NCBI GenBank assembly: GCA_900546885.1
Contig: UREN01000028.1
Span: forward strand, 1 to 26,521
From: an uncultured Oscillospiraceae bacterium
GTDB taxonomy: Bacteria > Bacillota > Clostridia > Oscillospirales > Ruminococcaceae
Length of the DNA stretch: 26,521 bases
Direction: 5' to 3'
Translations under genes and position numbers: made by a program
In this document: piece after piece, positions 7,467 through 14,457 of the stretch
Position numbering within the stretch: the stretch's first letter is position 1
How the letters are laid out: each line of letters starts with the position of its first letter
Notes under the pieces: model-generated
What the model was told of the DNA's origin: nothing
Database searches by the model: none
Seen by the model: only the letters and a program-made list of their open reading frames with translations

Positions 7467-7490
7467 GAGGGACGGCATCCGTCGTCCCTC
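7467..7490 (+). other. Hairpin after the MFS gene
   Basis: GAGGGAC (7467-7473) pairs with GTCCCTC (7484-7490), and an alternative inner pairing GACGG/CCGTC is possible. AAAAAATTTC follows, so this is not a canonical terminator for the + strand. It precedes the true terminator by about 20 nt. Confidence 0.5.
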
Positions 7491-7508
7491 AAAAAATTTC
7501 TTGTTTCA

Positions 7509-7534
7509 CCGCCCGTTTCCCCGGGCGGCTTTTT
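7509..7534 (+). terminator. Intrinsic terminator of the ROK-MFS operon
   Basis: The stem CCGCCCG/CGGGCGG (7509-7515 and 7522-7528) has a 6-nt loop and is followed by CTTTTTA. Confidence 0.8.
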
Positions 7535-7563
7535 ATTTACAGGGGCTGCGGCGGCGCGCCGCT

Positions 7564-7917
7564 TTACCCGGCGCAGGCGCCGTTGGGCACCGGGCGCTCG
7601 GGCTGGGCCAGCACGGGAAGGATGCCGTTGGCATAGCCGATGTCGAACAGCATGCCCTCGGACACAATGCCCGCCATCTTCCGGGGCGCAAGGTTCACAA
7701 CAAACAGTGCCTGGCGGCCCTCGATCTCGCGCGGGTTTTCCCGCTCGGCTTTCATTCCCACCAGAATGGTGCGCTGGAACTCGCCAAAATCAACACAGAG
7801 TTTCACAAGCTTATTGGAATTTTCCACATCCTCCACGCGAAGAATGGTGCCCACGCGGATATCCAGCGCATCCAAAACAGAAAGATCCACCACAGGTTTT
7901 ACAGGCAGGTGTTTCAT
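7564..7917 (-). CDS. Stand-alone tRNA-binding domain protein (CsaA/MetG-C/Trbp111 type)
   Basis: This 117-aa protein consists almost wholly of one OB-fold tRNA-binding domain. The family hallmarks are LDIRVGTI near residue 18, KLVKLCVDFG, the NLAPRKMAGIVSEGM run near residues 75-89, and a hydrophobic C-terminal strand. The same domain closes dimeric methionyl-tRNA synthetases and exists alone as CsaA and Trbp111, which bind tRNA with little specificity; a chaperone role is reported for CsaA. No MetG body is encoded nearby, so this is a free-standing protein and not a fragment. The start is ATG 7917 with a GAAGTGG-type site. metA lies 68 nt upstream on the same strand and may share its transcript. 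Confidence 0.85.
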   Translation of the reverse strand: MKHLPVKPVVDLSVLDALDIRVGTILRVEDVENSNKLVKLCVDFGEFQRTILVGMKAERENPREIEGRQALFVVNLAPRKMAGIVSEGMLFDIGYANGILPVLAQPERPVPNGACAG

Positions 7918-7985
7918 TCAGAATCCACTTCTTTCGTCCGGGCCAAAACCGGCCGGCGGCTTTGTATTTCTTTTTTCAGGTGAGG

Positions 7986-8900
7986 CTACAGGTCTTTCAA
8001 ATCGTACGGGGTAGCCTGGTATACATAATAGTTCAGCCAGTTGGAAAACAGCAGGTGCGCATGGCTGCGCCAGCGGAAAATAGCCGGCTGCGCAGGGTCA
8101 TCATGAAGGAAATAATGCTTGGGCGGCGCAATGGAAAGGCCGCGCGCCACGTCGCGCTCATATTCGGCGCGCAGCGTGTCGCGGTCGTATTCCATATGGC
8201 CCAAAATAAAGATGCGCCGGCCGGAATCGGTGCTTAAAAGGTGCAGGCCGGCCTCTTCGCTCTCGGCCAGGATGCGCAGCGCGGGCTGCTTTTCCACATC
8301 GGCCCGCCGCACCTCGGTGTGGCGGGAATGCGGCGCCCAGAACACCTCGTCAAACCCGCGCACCAGCGGGTTCGCAGGGCGCAGCACCCGGTGGGGAAAC
8401 ACGCCGAACATCTTTTCCTTCAGTTCGTATTTTGGAATGCCGTAATGGTAATACAGCGCCGCCTGGGCGCCCCAGCACACATGCAGCGAGGAGTATACGT
8501 TGGTTTTGCTGAACTCGAACACGCGGCACAGCTCGGGCCAGTAATCCACCTGTTCAAAGGCAAGCGTTTCCACCGGCGCGCCTGTCACAATCATGCCGTC
8601 GAAGCGCTGGCTTTTCACCTCGTCGAATGTGCGGTAAAAGGTTTGCAAATGCGAAGGGGGCACATGAGTGGAGGAATGGCTGCCCATGTGCACCAGCGAA
8701 AGCTCTACCTGCAGGGGGCTGTTGGCCAACAGGCGTGCAAGCTGCGTCTCGGTGGCAATTTTGGTAGGCATCAGGTTCACAAGCAGAATGCGCAGCGGGC
8801 GGATATCCTGGCTCATGGCGCGTGCGCGGCGCATAACAAAAATATTTTCCCCTTCCAGCGCCTGATAGGCGGGAAGCTCCTGCGGGATGATGAGCGGCAT
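7986..8900 (-). CDS. metA: Homoserine O-acetyltransferase (MetA family)
   Basis: This 304-aa enzyme acylates L-homoserine in methionine synthesis. Family numbering is kept exactly: the nucleophile Cys142 ([10 protein letters not shown]), His235 and Glu237 (GHMEYD). Residue 111 is Glu (GAPVETLAF). In MetA enzymes Glu here favours acetyl-CoA, as in Bacillus cereus, while Gly favours succinyl-CoA, as in E. coli. O-acetylhomoserine is therefore the predicted product despite the common 'succinyltransferase' label. The start is ATG 8900, 6 nt after GGAGGG. The promoter at 8954-8982 and a 19-bp dyad over the start site control it. No other methionine gene is adjacent. Confidence 0.95.
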   Translation of the reverse strand: MPLIIPQELPAYQALEGENIFVMRRARAMSQDIRPLRILLVNLMPTKIATETQLARLLANSPLQVELSLVHMGSHSSTHVPPSHLQTFYRTFDEVKSQRFDGMIVTGAPVETLAFEQVDYWPELCRVFEFSKTNVYSSLHVCWGAQAALYYHYGIPKYELKEKMFGVFPHRVLRPANPLVRGFDEVFWAPHSRHTEVRRADVEKQPALRILAESEEAGLHLLSTDSGRRIFILGHMEYDRDTLRAEYERDVARGLSIAPPKHYFLHDDPAQPAIFRWRSHAHLLFSNWLNYYVYQATPYDLKDL

Positions 8901-8927
8901 GGCGCGCCCTCCGTTCCGTGCAAAATG

Positions 8928-8946
8928 CGCCTGCGCTGCGCAGGCG
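8928..8946. promoter_or_regulatory. Dyad at the metA transcription start (operator or 5' hairpin)
   Basis: CGCCTGCGC (8928-8936) and GCGCAGGCG (8938-8946) form a perfect 9-bp inverted repeat around a single base. It occupies about +1 to +20 of the metA transcript, between the promoter and the ribosome site. The left part extended, AATGCGCCTGCG (8924-8935), recurs exactly at 9000-9011 in the spacer of the divergent promoter. It could be a repressor site or a 5' RNA hairpin. Confidence 0.6.
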
Positions 8947-8953
8947 TAAATTT

Positions 8954-8982
8954 ATTATATCATGTGCGCCAGTGCCGTACAA
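8954..8982 (-). promoter_or_regulatory. metA promoter
   Basis: On the minus strand, -35 TTGTAC (8977-8982) and a perfect -10 TATAAT (8954-8959) are separated by 17 bp. The predicted start is near 8947, at the edge of the dyad. Confidence 0.75.
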
Positions 8983-8995
8983 GCGCCGAAAGTGT

Positions 8996-9024
8996 TTGCA
9001 ATGCGCCTGCGTGCGTGGTATTCT
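8996..9024 (+). promoter_or_regulatory. Promoter of the ABC-F operon
   Basis: -35 TTGCAA (8996-9001) and -10 TATTCT (9019-9024) are separated by 17 bp. It diverges from the metA promoter, with 13 bp between the two -35 elements. Its spacer holds the second copy of AATGCGCCTGCG (9000-9011). Confidence 0.6.
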
Positions 9025-9086
9025 AGAACAAGTTGAAACACCGCCCCGTGCGCCCTGGCGCGCGGCATTTGGAAAGGAAGAAGAAC

Positions 9087-10691
9087 ATGTTGACCGTTAC
9101 CGACGTAAGCCTGCAGTTTTCCACAGGGACGCTGTATAAGCATGTGGATTTGAAATTTACCCCGGGCAACTGCTATGGCATCATCGGCGCGAACGGCGCG
9201 GGGAAATCTACCTTCCTGCGCATTTTGTCCGGCGAGCTGGAGCCCACCACGGGCAGCGTTTCCCTTGGGCCGGACGACCGCATGAGCGTGCTGGAGCAGG
9301 ACCATTTCCGCTATGAAAATGACAGTGTGATGGATGTGGTGCTGCGCGGCAACCCGAAGCTGTATGCCATTATGAAAGAAAAAGATGCGCTGTATGCCAA
9401 GCCGGATTTTTCCGAGGCGGACGGAGAGCGCGCGGCCGAACTGGAGGGCGAATTCGCCGAGTTGGACGGCTGGGAGGCCGAAAGCCAGGCAGACCAGCTT
9501 TTGAACGGGCTGGGCATCCCCATGGAGCAGCACGCCGTGCAGATGAACACACTTTCCGAGCGCCAGAAGGTAAAGGTTCTGCTGGCAAAGGCGCTGTTCG
9601 GCTCGCCCAGCATCATCCTGCTGGACGAGCCCACCAACGGCCTGGACATCGACAGCATCGAATGGCTGGAAGAATTCCTCATTGATTACGACGGCACCAT
9701 TCTGGTGGTAAGCCACGACCGCCACTTTTTGAACGCCGTGTGCACGCATATTGTGGACATTGACTACAACAAGGTGCAGATGTATGCGGGCAACTACGAT
9801 TTCTGGTATGAATCCAGCCAGCTTATTCAGCAGCTTATCCGCAACCAGAACAAGAAAAAGGAAGAGAAGATACGCGAGCTGCAAAGTTTCATCCAGCGGT
9901 TTTCTGCCAACAAATCGAAATCCCGGCAGGCCACCAGCCGCAAGAAAATTCTGGATTCCATCACGCTGGAAGAGATGCCGGCATCCAGCCGCAAATACCC
10001 CTTTGTGGGCTTTTCGCCCGAGCGGGAGGCAGGCAAGGACATCCTGTTCGTAGAGGGGCTTTCAAAAACGGTGGACGGCGTGAAGGTGCTGGACAACGTA
10101 AGCTTTGTCATGAACCGCAACGACAAAATAGCCCTGGTGGGCGATAATGAGGCCGGCCAGACGGCGCTGATGCAGATATTGGCCGGGGAGATGCAGCCGG
10201 ACGAAGGCAGCTTTAAATGGGGCGTTTCCACCTCGCAAAGCTTTTTCCCAAAAGATAACAGCGCGTTTTTTGAAGGGTTTGAAGGCAACCTGATTGACTG
10301 GCTGCGTCAGTACAGCGAAGACCCGGCCGAGACCTTTCTGCGCGGCTTTTTGGGGCGCATGCTGTTTTCGGGCGACGAAGTGTATAAGCCCGCCAGTGTG
10401 CTTTCGGGCGGCGAGAAGGTGCGCTGCATGCTCAGCCGCATGATGATGACGCACGCCAATGTGCTGGTGCTGGATCAGCCCACCCGCCATTTGGACCTCG
10501 AGAGCATCCAGGCGCTGGCAAACGGCCTGGCGGCGTTCCGGGGCAATGTTATTGTGGCATGCCATGACCACCAGTTTATCGACGAGGTGGCCAACCGCAT
10601 CATCGAGCTGCCCCTTGGCCGCCCCGGCTGCATCGACCGCGAGGGCACGCTGGACGAATTTATTGCCTATAAGCGCGAGCGCGGGCTGTAA
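9087..10691 (+). CDS. ABC-F family ATPase (YbiT/YkpA-like) with one degenerate ATP site
   Basis: This 534-aa soluble protein has two ABC domains and no membrane segments. The ABC-F linker at about residues 240-300 is rich in Lys, Arg and Gln; such proteins act on ribosomes. NBD1 has an intact Walker A (GANGAGKS, Lys40) and Walker B (LLDEPTN, Glu181) but a poor signature, LSERQ (156-160). NBD2 has a good signature, LSGGE (439-443), but Walker A is GDNEAGQT (352-359; Lys replaced by Gln358) and Walker B is LDQPTRH (Glu replaced by Gln464). One composite site is therefore intact and the other decayed in all three parts. The start is ATG 9087 after GGAAAGGAAG. Whether it aids translation or resistance is unknown. 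Confidence 0.9.
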   Translation: MLTVTDVSLQFSTGTLYKHVDLKFTPGNCYGIIGANGAGKSTFLRILSGELEPTTGSVSLGPDDRMSVLEQDHFRYENDSVMDVVLRGNPKLYAIMKEKDALYAKPDFSEADGERAAELEGEFAELDGWEAESQADQLLNGLGIPMEQHAVQMNTLSERQKVKVLLAKALFGSPSIILLDEPTNGLDIDSIEWLEEFLIDYDGTILVVSHDRHFLNAVCTHIVDIDYNKVQMYAGNYDFWYESSQLIQQLIRNQNKKKEEKIRELQSFIQRFSANKSKSRQATSRKKILDSITLEEMPASSRKYPFVGFSPEREAGKDILFVEGLSKTVDGVKVLDNVSFVMNRNDKIALVGDNEAGQTALMQILAGEMQPDEGSFKWGVSTSQSFFPKDNSAFFEGFEGNLIDWLRQYSEDPAETFLRGFLGRMLFSGDEVYKPASVLSGGEKVRCMLSRMMMTHANVLVLDQPTRHLDLESIQALANGLAAFRGNVIVACHDHQFIDEVANRIIELPLGRPGCIDREGTLDEFIAYKRERGL

Positions 10692-10722
10692 GGCCCGCTG
10701 CAAAGAAAGGAAGAGAGAAGGC

Positions 10723-11706
10723 ATGGTTCGGTTTGCTGTAATTGGCACAAGCGCCATCACCACCCGCTTTCTGGAGGCGCTGGCGGCGGCCGGGCAGGGC
10801 GCCGTGCTGCAAGCGGTGTATTCCCGCACAAAGCAGCGCGCGCAGGCGTTCGGCGCGCAGTATGGCGCCAAGGCGTATTACGACAGCCTGCAGGCGCTGG
10901 CCGCAGATAAAAATGTGGACGCCGTGTATATCGCCAGCCCAAACAGCCTGCACTGTGCGCAGGCGCTGTGCATGCTGCGCGCGGGCAAGCATGTGCTGTG
11001 CGAAAAGCCCATGGCAGCCACGGCGCAACAGGCGCGGCAGATGTTTCGGGCCGCCGAGGAAAACGGCGTGGTGCTGATGGAGGCCATGCGCTCGCTGTAC
11101 ACCCCCGGTTTTGCCCGGCTGTGCGGGCTGGTGCAGGCCGTGGGCCCGGTGCGCAGCGCGCGCATCCCATATGCCAAATACTCTTCGCGTTACGGCCTTG
11201 TGCGCCAGGGCAGGCCCACAAATATTTTCAGCACAGAGTTTGCCACCGGCGCGCTGATGGACCTTGGCGTATACTGCGTAAACCTTGCGCTGGGCCTGTT
11301 CGGCATGCCGAAAGGCATCCAGGCGTCCGCTGTGAAGCTGCCGAACGGCGCAGACGGCGCGGGCGCCATTCTGGCCCGGTATGACGATAAGCTGGTGGAG
11401 CTGGCCTATTCCAAAATAACCGATGGCCGCCTGCCTGGCGAAGTACAGGGCGAGCAGGGCACTGTCCTTGTTCACCACCCGGACGAGATTACGCGTTTAG
11501 AGGTGCTTTGGCGCGATGGGCGGCGCGAGGATATTACAGTTCAAAACCCGCCGAACAACCTGTGCGGCGAAGTGCAGCAGTTTCTGCGCCTGCTGGGCGG
11601 GGCACATGGCTATGAGGCGGCAAAGGGCCAGACCCTTGCGGCGCTGGCGCTGATGGACGAAGCGCGGCGGCAGGCAGGCCTGCATTTTGCCGCGGATGAG
11701 GCATAA
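10723..11706 (+). CDS. Gfo/Idh/MocA-family oxidoreductase
   Basis: This 327-aa NAD(P)-dependent dehydrogenase has an N-terminal Rossmann fold (RFAVIGTSAIT at the start). The family signature CEKPMA (Glu94-Lys95-Pro96) carries the catalytic-site lysine, and MEAMRSLYTP follows. The C-terminal half is the substrate-binding beta-sheet domain (TGALMDLGVYCVNLA). Family members oxidise or reduce sugars, inositols, dihydrodiols or related compounds; the substrate cannot be read here. The start is ATG 10723 after GAAAGGAAGAG, 31 nt behind the ABC-F stop, and the HAD gene follows after 33 nt. The three appear co-transcribed, but they do not form an obvious pathway. Confidence 0.9.
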   Translation: MVRFAVIGTSAITTRFLEALAAAGQGAVLQAVYSRTKQRAQAFGAQYGAKAYYDSLQALAADKNVDAVYIASPNSLHCAQALCMLRAGKHVLCEKPMAATAQQARQMFRAAEENGVVLMEAMRSLYTPGFARLCGLVQAVGPVRSARIPYAKYSSRYGLVRQGRPTNIFSTEFATGALMDLGVYCVNLALGLFGMPKGIQASAVKLPNGADGAGAILARYDDKLVELAYSKITDGRLPGEVQGEQGTVLVHHPDEITRLEVLWRDGRREDITVQNPPNNLCGEVQQFLRLLGGAHGYEAAKGQTLAALALMDEARRQAGLHFAADEA

Positions 11707-11739
11707 ACACACCGGTGCAGAACAGGCGGCATAGAAAGG

Positions 11740-12600
11740 ATGAGCGGCAGATTGGAAAACAGCAAAGCGAGAAACATCCGCCTTGTGGGGCTGGATTTGG
11801 ACGGCACGGTATTCACCGATGAAAAAACCATCACCCCGGCCACAAAGGACGCCATTGCGCGCGCTGTGCGCGCGGGTGTGGCGGTGCTGCCGGTGACGGG
11901 CCGCCCGCGCAGCGGCCTGCCGGAAGAGGTGCTGGCCATCCCCGGCGTGCGCTATGCCATCACCTCGAACGGCGCCATGTGCGAGGACCTTGCCGAAGGC
12001 AGCGTACTGGTGCGCCTTGCCATGGACGAAGAGACGGCGCTGCGCGCACTGCATATTGCCGAAAAGTATGATGTGGTCATTGACATCTACATTGACGGGC
12101 AGGCCTACACGGCCGCCGAGAGCATGCAGCTTGTGCAGACGCATGTGCCCGAAAGTTTCCGCCCGTACTTTCTTAAAACGCGCAGGCTGGTGGAAAACCG
12201 TGAACAGCTTTTGCGCCGGAAGGGCCGCGGGGCGGAGAAATTCACCATTTTGTTCCGCGATATGGCCCAGCGGGCGGCGGCCTGGCAGGAGTTTGAGCAA
12301 ACCGGCCTGTTCGAGCTTTCCGGCGGCATTCCGGAAAATATTGAGGTGAACGCCAAAGGCGTGGACAAGGGCCGTGCTTTGCTTGCGCTGGCCGGGCGGC
12401 TGGGCTTTTCGCGCGGGCAGACCATGGCCTGCGGCGATGCTTCGAACGATATTGCCATGCTGCGCGCAGCGGGGCTGGGTGTTGCCATGGGCAACGCCAC
12501 GCCCGAGGCCGTGGCAGCGGCGGATGTGCAGACGGACACAAACAACAACGACGGCGTGGCAAAGGCCATCCGGCGCTGGGTGCTGGGCGAAGAGGTGTAA
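11740..12600 (+). CDS. Cof-type HAD-superfamily phosphatase (subfamily IIB)
   Basis: This 286-aa hydrolase is of the type that dephosphorylates sugar phosphates or similar small molecules. Motif I is LDLDGT with nucleophile Asp19 and acid/base Asp21, motif II is PVTGRP, and motif III is the Lys in NAKGVDKG. Motif IV is CGDASNDIAML, with the Mg-binding aspartates. The C2-type cap lies between motifs II and III. ATG 11740 has only a modest site (AGGCGG, 10 nt upstream). A TTG at 11752 behind AGAAAGGA is an alternative start, losing four residues. It is the last gene of the ABC-F operon. The substrate is unknown. Confidence 0.88.
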   Translation: MSGRLENSKARNIRLVGLDLDGTVFTDEKTITPATKDAIARAVRAGVAVLPVTGRPRSGLPEEVLAIPGVRYAITSNGAMCEDLAEGSVLVRLAMDEETALRALHIAEKYDVVIDIYIDGQAYTAAESMQLVQTHVPESFRPYFLKTRRLVENREQLLRRKGRGAEKFTILFRDMAQRAAAWQEFEQTGLFELSGGIPENIEVNAKGVDKGRALLALAGRLGFSRGQTMACGDASNDIAMLRAAGLGVAMGNATPEAVAAADVQTDTNNNDGVAKAIRRWVLGEEV

Positions 12601-12902
12601 GCGCGAGCGTTGGGCGCCGGGCACTGCCCGGTGCCTGTGTTCCCCGGCTGCGGGCTGCGGAATATGCGAAAAAACGATATTTCCGGCGCCTTCATGCGGC
12701 AAAAGCGCTGCCCTGCGCACATTGCAGGCCACCCGCGTGCGTGTGTTCTTCCCTGTATTAGGCGCACTGTCGAAAGAGCATTGCCCCTGAAACAGAAAAT
12801 GGAGGGCGCAGCATCGTCAAAGACATTTGCAGGCCAAAGGCATGGCCTGCATTCTCCCGTTGTGCATACATTGGAACCTTAAGTGGAATTGTGAACAGAA
12901 AA
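12601..12902 (+). other. Long untranslated stretch with hairpins; possible 3' UTR or structured RNA
   Basis: No reading frame here has a good ribosome site or protein-like composition. Two stems stand out. GGCGCCGGGC (12613-12622) pairs with GCCCGGTGCC (12626-12635, one G-U) but has no T tract. TGCAGGCC (12828-12835) pairs perfectly with GGCCTGCA (12844-12851). The stretch ends in the strong terminator at 12903, so it is either the 3' UTR of the HAD gene or an independent RNA whose promoter I could not identify. Confidence 0.4.
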
Positions 12903-12934
12903 GCCCGTGGGACATGGCGCCCATGGGCTTTTTT
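12903..12934 (+). terminator. Intrinsic terminator
   Basis: GCCCGTGGG (12903-12911) pairs with CCCATGGGC (12920-12928; one G-U), followed by TTTTTT. It lies about 300 nt beyond the HAD stop codon. Confidence 0.85.
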
Positions 12935-13144
12935 ATTCCGTCTGCACAGGCCCCTTCCCAAAAAGCTTTCCCCCTTCAAGCGTGCGGCGCCGGGCAAAGA
13001 AGCGTTCGCTTGTTCGGGCTGCGGCGGCCAGCCCTGCGCGGCCGGGCGGGGCCGGGCTTTGTTGCCGCACGGCAAAAAGGCAGAAAGAGAATTGGGGAAA
13101 GTGGGGCAGCTTTCAAGGGAAACGAGAAAACATTTCGAAGAATA
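12935..13144. other. GC-rich intergenic stretch without a gene
   Basis: Short open frames cross this interval in several phases, but none has a ribosome site or recognisable protein motif. Composition changes sharply from GC-rich to AT-rich near 13130, where the control region of the transporter operon begins. Confidence 0.5.
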
Positions 13145-13270
13145 TGTAAAATATTTACCCCAAATATTGTCAATTTTACCAATATAATATTGAAATAGTT
13201 AATGTTATCATATATTTGTGCCTAAAAAATATATATTTTATGTAATGAAATAGTAAAATTATAGTAAAAT
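13145..13270 (+). promoter_or_regulatory. AT-rich control region of the transporter-nanE operon
   Basis: This is a sharply AT-rich block. GTAAA/TTTAC form a dyad (13147-13159 region), and ATATTG (13164-13169) with CAATAT (13180-13185) forms another. TGAAATAGT occurs at 13191-13199 and 13246-13254. ATAGTAAAAT is repeated in tandem at 13250-13259 and 13261-13270, an 11-bp period equal to about one helical turn. Several -10-like sequences exist (TATAAT at 13183, TATATT at 13211), but no -35 at good spacing decides between them. The spaced repeats suggest activator binding. Confidence 0.5.
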
Positions 13271-13309
13271 CAGGCACAGGCAAGTTTAAAAAAGGAGGAA
13301 CCCTGTCTT

Positions 13310-14422
13310 ATGAAAAAGTTGCTTAGTGTATGTTTAGTGTTAAGCATGCTGCTGGCCCTGGTGGCCTGTGGCGGCGACACACCGGCCTCTACGGCTTCCG
13401 GTGCGTCCCCGGCATCCGGCTCGGGCACTTCGGCAGAGCCCAGCGGCAAGCTGGTCATCTATTCCCCCAATTCGGATACGCAGGTAGCCAGCAGCCTTAC
13501 CAACGGCTTTATGGTGAAATACCCCAACATTGAAGTGGAACTGCAATCCATGGGCACAGGTGATGTGCTGGCCCGTATCGAGGCCGAAAAAGAAAACCCG
13601 CAGGCCGATATCAACTGGGGCGCCATCAACTACAACTTCTATCATCAGCACCCCGACCTGTGGGAGCCGTATGTTTCGCCCAATGAGGAAAACCTGGACG
13701 AAAACTACCGCAACGACACAGACGGCAATGTCACCTACTGCAACCTGTCTGGCAGCGGCTGCTTTATTCTGAACAACACCCTGCTGAAAGAACTGGGCGT
13801 GGAAGTGAACGGCTATGCCGATTTGCTGCAGCCCGAGCTGAAGGGAAAGATTGCAATGGGCGACCCCACTGCATCTTCCAGTGCATTTGCAGAGCTGACC
13901 AACATGCTGCTGGTGATGGGCGAGGGCGAGACGCCTGCCGAATGCTATCAGAGCGATGCCGCCTGGGACTATGTGGATAAATTTATTGATAACCTGGACG
14001 GAATCATCCTCTCCAGTTCTTCCCAGGTGTACAAGGGCGTCATTGACGGCGAGTATGCTGTGGGCGTCTCTTATGAAGACCCTGTTGTGCAGGCCATTAT
14101 TGACAATGCCGAGAATCCCGACGCAGACCTTTCGCTGGTTTATCCGGAAGAGGGCGCTGTGTGGCTGCCCGCCGGCGTGGCCATTGTGAAAAACGCCCCC
14201 AATATGGAAAATGCCAAACTGTTCATTGATTATCTGTTGAGCGAAGAGTGCCAGACGGCCCTGGCCGAAACCACAATCCGCGGCACCATGACGTCCATCC
14301 CCCAGACGAACGAGGCAATGAAGCCCTTTGATGAGATCAATGTGGTATACGAAGATCAAAAGGCGGTTGCCGAGCAGCAGACCAGCATGCTGGAGCGCTG
14401 GACAGACCTGCTCACAGGTTGA
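13310..14422 (+). CDS. ABC transporter substrate-binding lipoprotein (ferric/AfuA-like family)
   Basis: This 370-aa extracellular solute-binding protein starts with a lipoprotein signal (MKKLLSV..., lipobox L17-V18-A19-C20), so Cys20 should be lipidated and the protein tethered outside the membrane. A Ser/Thr/Ala/Gly linker (about 22-46) leads to the binding domain (KLVIYSPNS, ADINWGAINYN, IAMGDPTASSSAF, VGVSYEDPVVQAI, WLPAGVAIVKNAP). This is the Fe3+/AfuA/PhnS fold. The adjacent tyrosines that bind iron in FbpA-type proteins are not present in the corresponding region (VYKGVIDGEYAVGVSYED), so a non-iron ligand is likely. ATG 13310 has AGGAGG at 13293-13298. It is the first gene of the operon with ATPase, permease and nanE. 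Confidence 0.9.
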   Translation: MKKLLSVCLVLSMLLALVACGGDTPASTASGASPASGSGTSAEPSGKLVIYSPNSDTQVASSLTNGFMVKYPNIEVELQSMGTGDVLARIEAEKENPQADINWGAINYNFYHQHPDLWEPYVSPNEENLDENYRNDTDGNVTYCNLSGSGCFILNNTLLKELGVEVNGYADLLQPELKGKIAMGDPTASSSAFAELTNMLLVMGEGETPAECYQSDAAWDYVDKFIDNLDGIILSSSSQVYKGVIDGEYAVGVSYEDPVVQAIIDNAENPDADLSLVYPEEGAVWLPAGVAIVKNAPNMENAKLFIDYLLSEECQTALAETTIRGTMTSIPQTNEAMKPFDEINVVYEDQKAVAEQQTSMLERWTDLLTG

Positions 14423-14457
14423 CGGCAGCCTGGAAACCATCACAAGGGGATTTTGAT

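Noticed and set aside
5678..7636. 652-codon and 543-codon plus-strand frames extending into or over the ROK and MFS genes
   Set aside because: The long upstream part is out of frame with the ROK gene and has no ribosome site; the MFS protein starts at 6225.
8901..8946. Possible SAM or T-box riboswitch before metA
   Set aside because: The leader is only about 45 nt, too short for either.
11497..12732. 411-codon minus-strand frame over the HAD phosphatase
   Set aside because: It is antisense to a gene with all four HAD motifs; its composition is artefactual.
12740..12934. Possible 6S RNA before the terminator
   Set aside because: Length and the central hairpin are suggestive, but I could not build the long closing stem and open bubble that define 6S; left as an unassigned structured stretch.
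12610..13198. Several 80-123-codon frames between the HAD gene and the binding protein
   Set aside because: No ribosome sites and no recognisable motif; some cross the terminator at 12903-12934.
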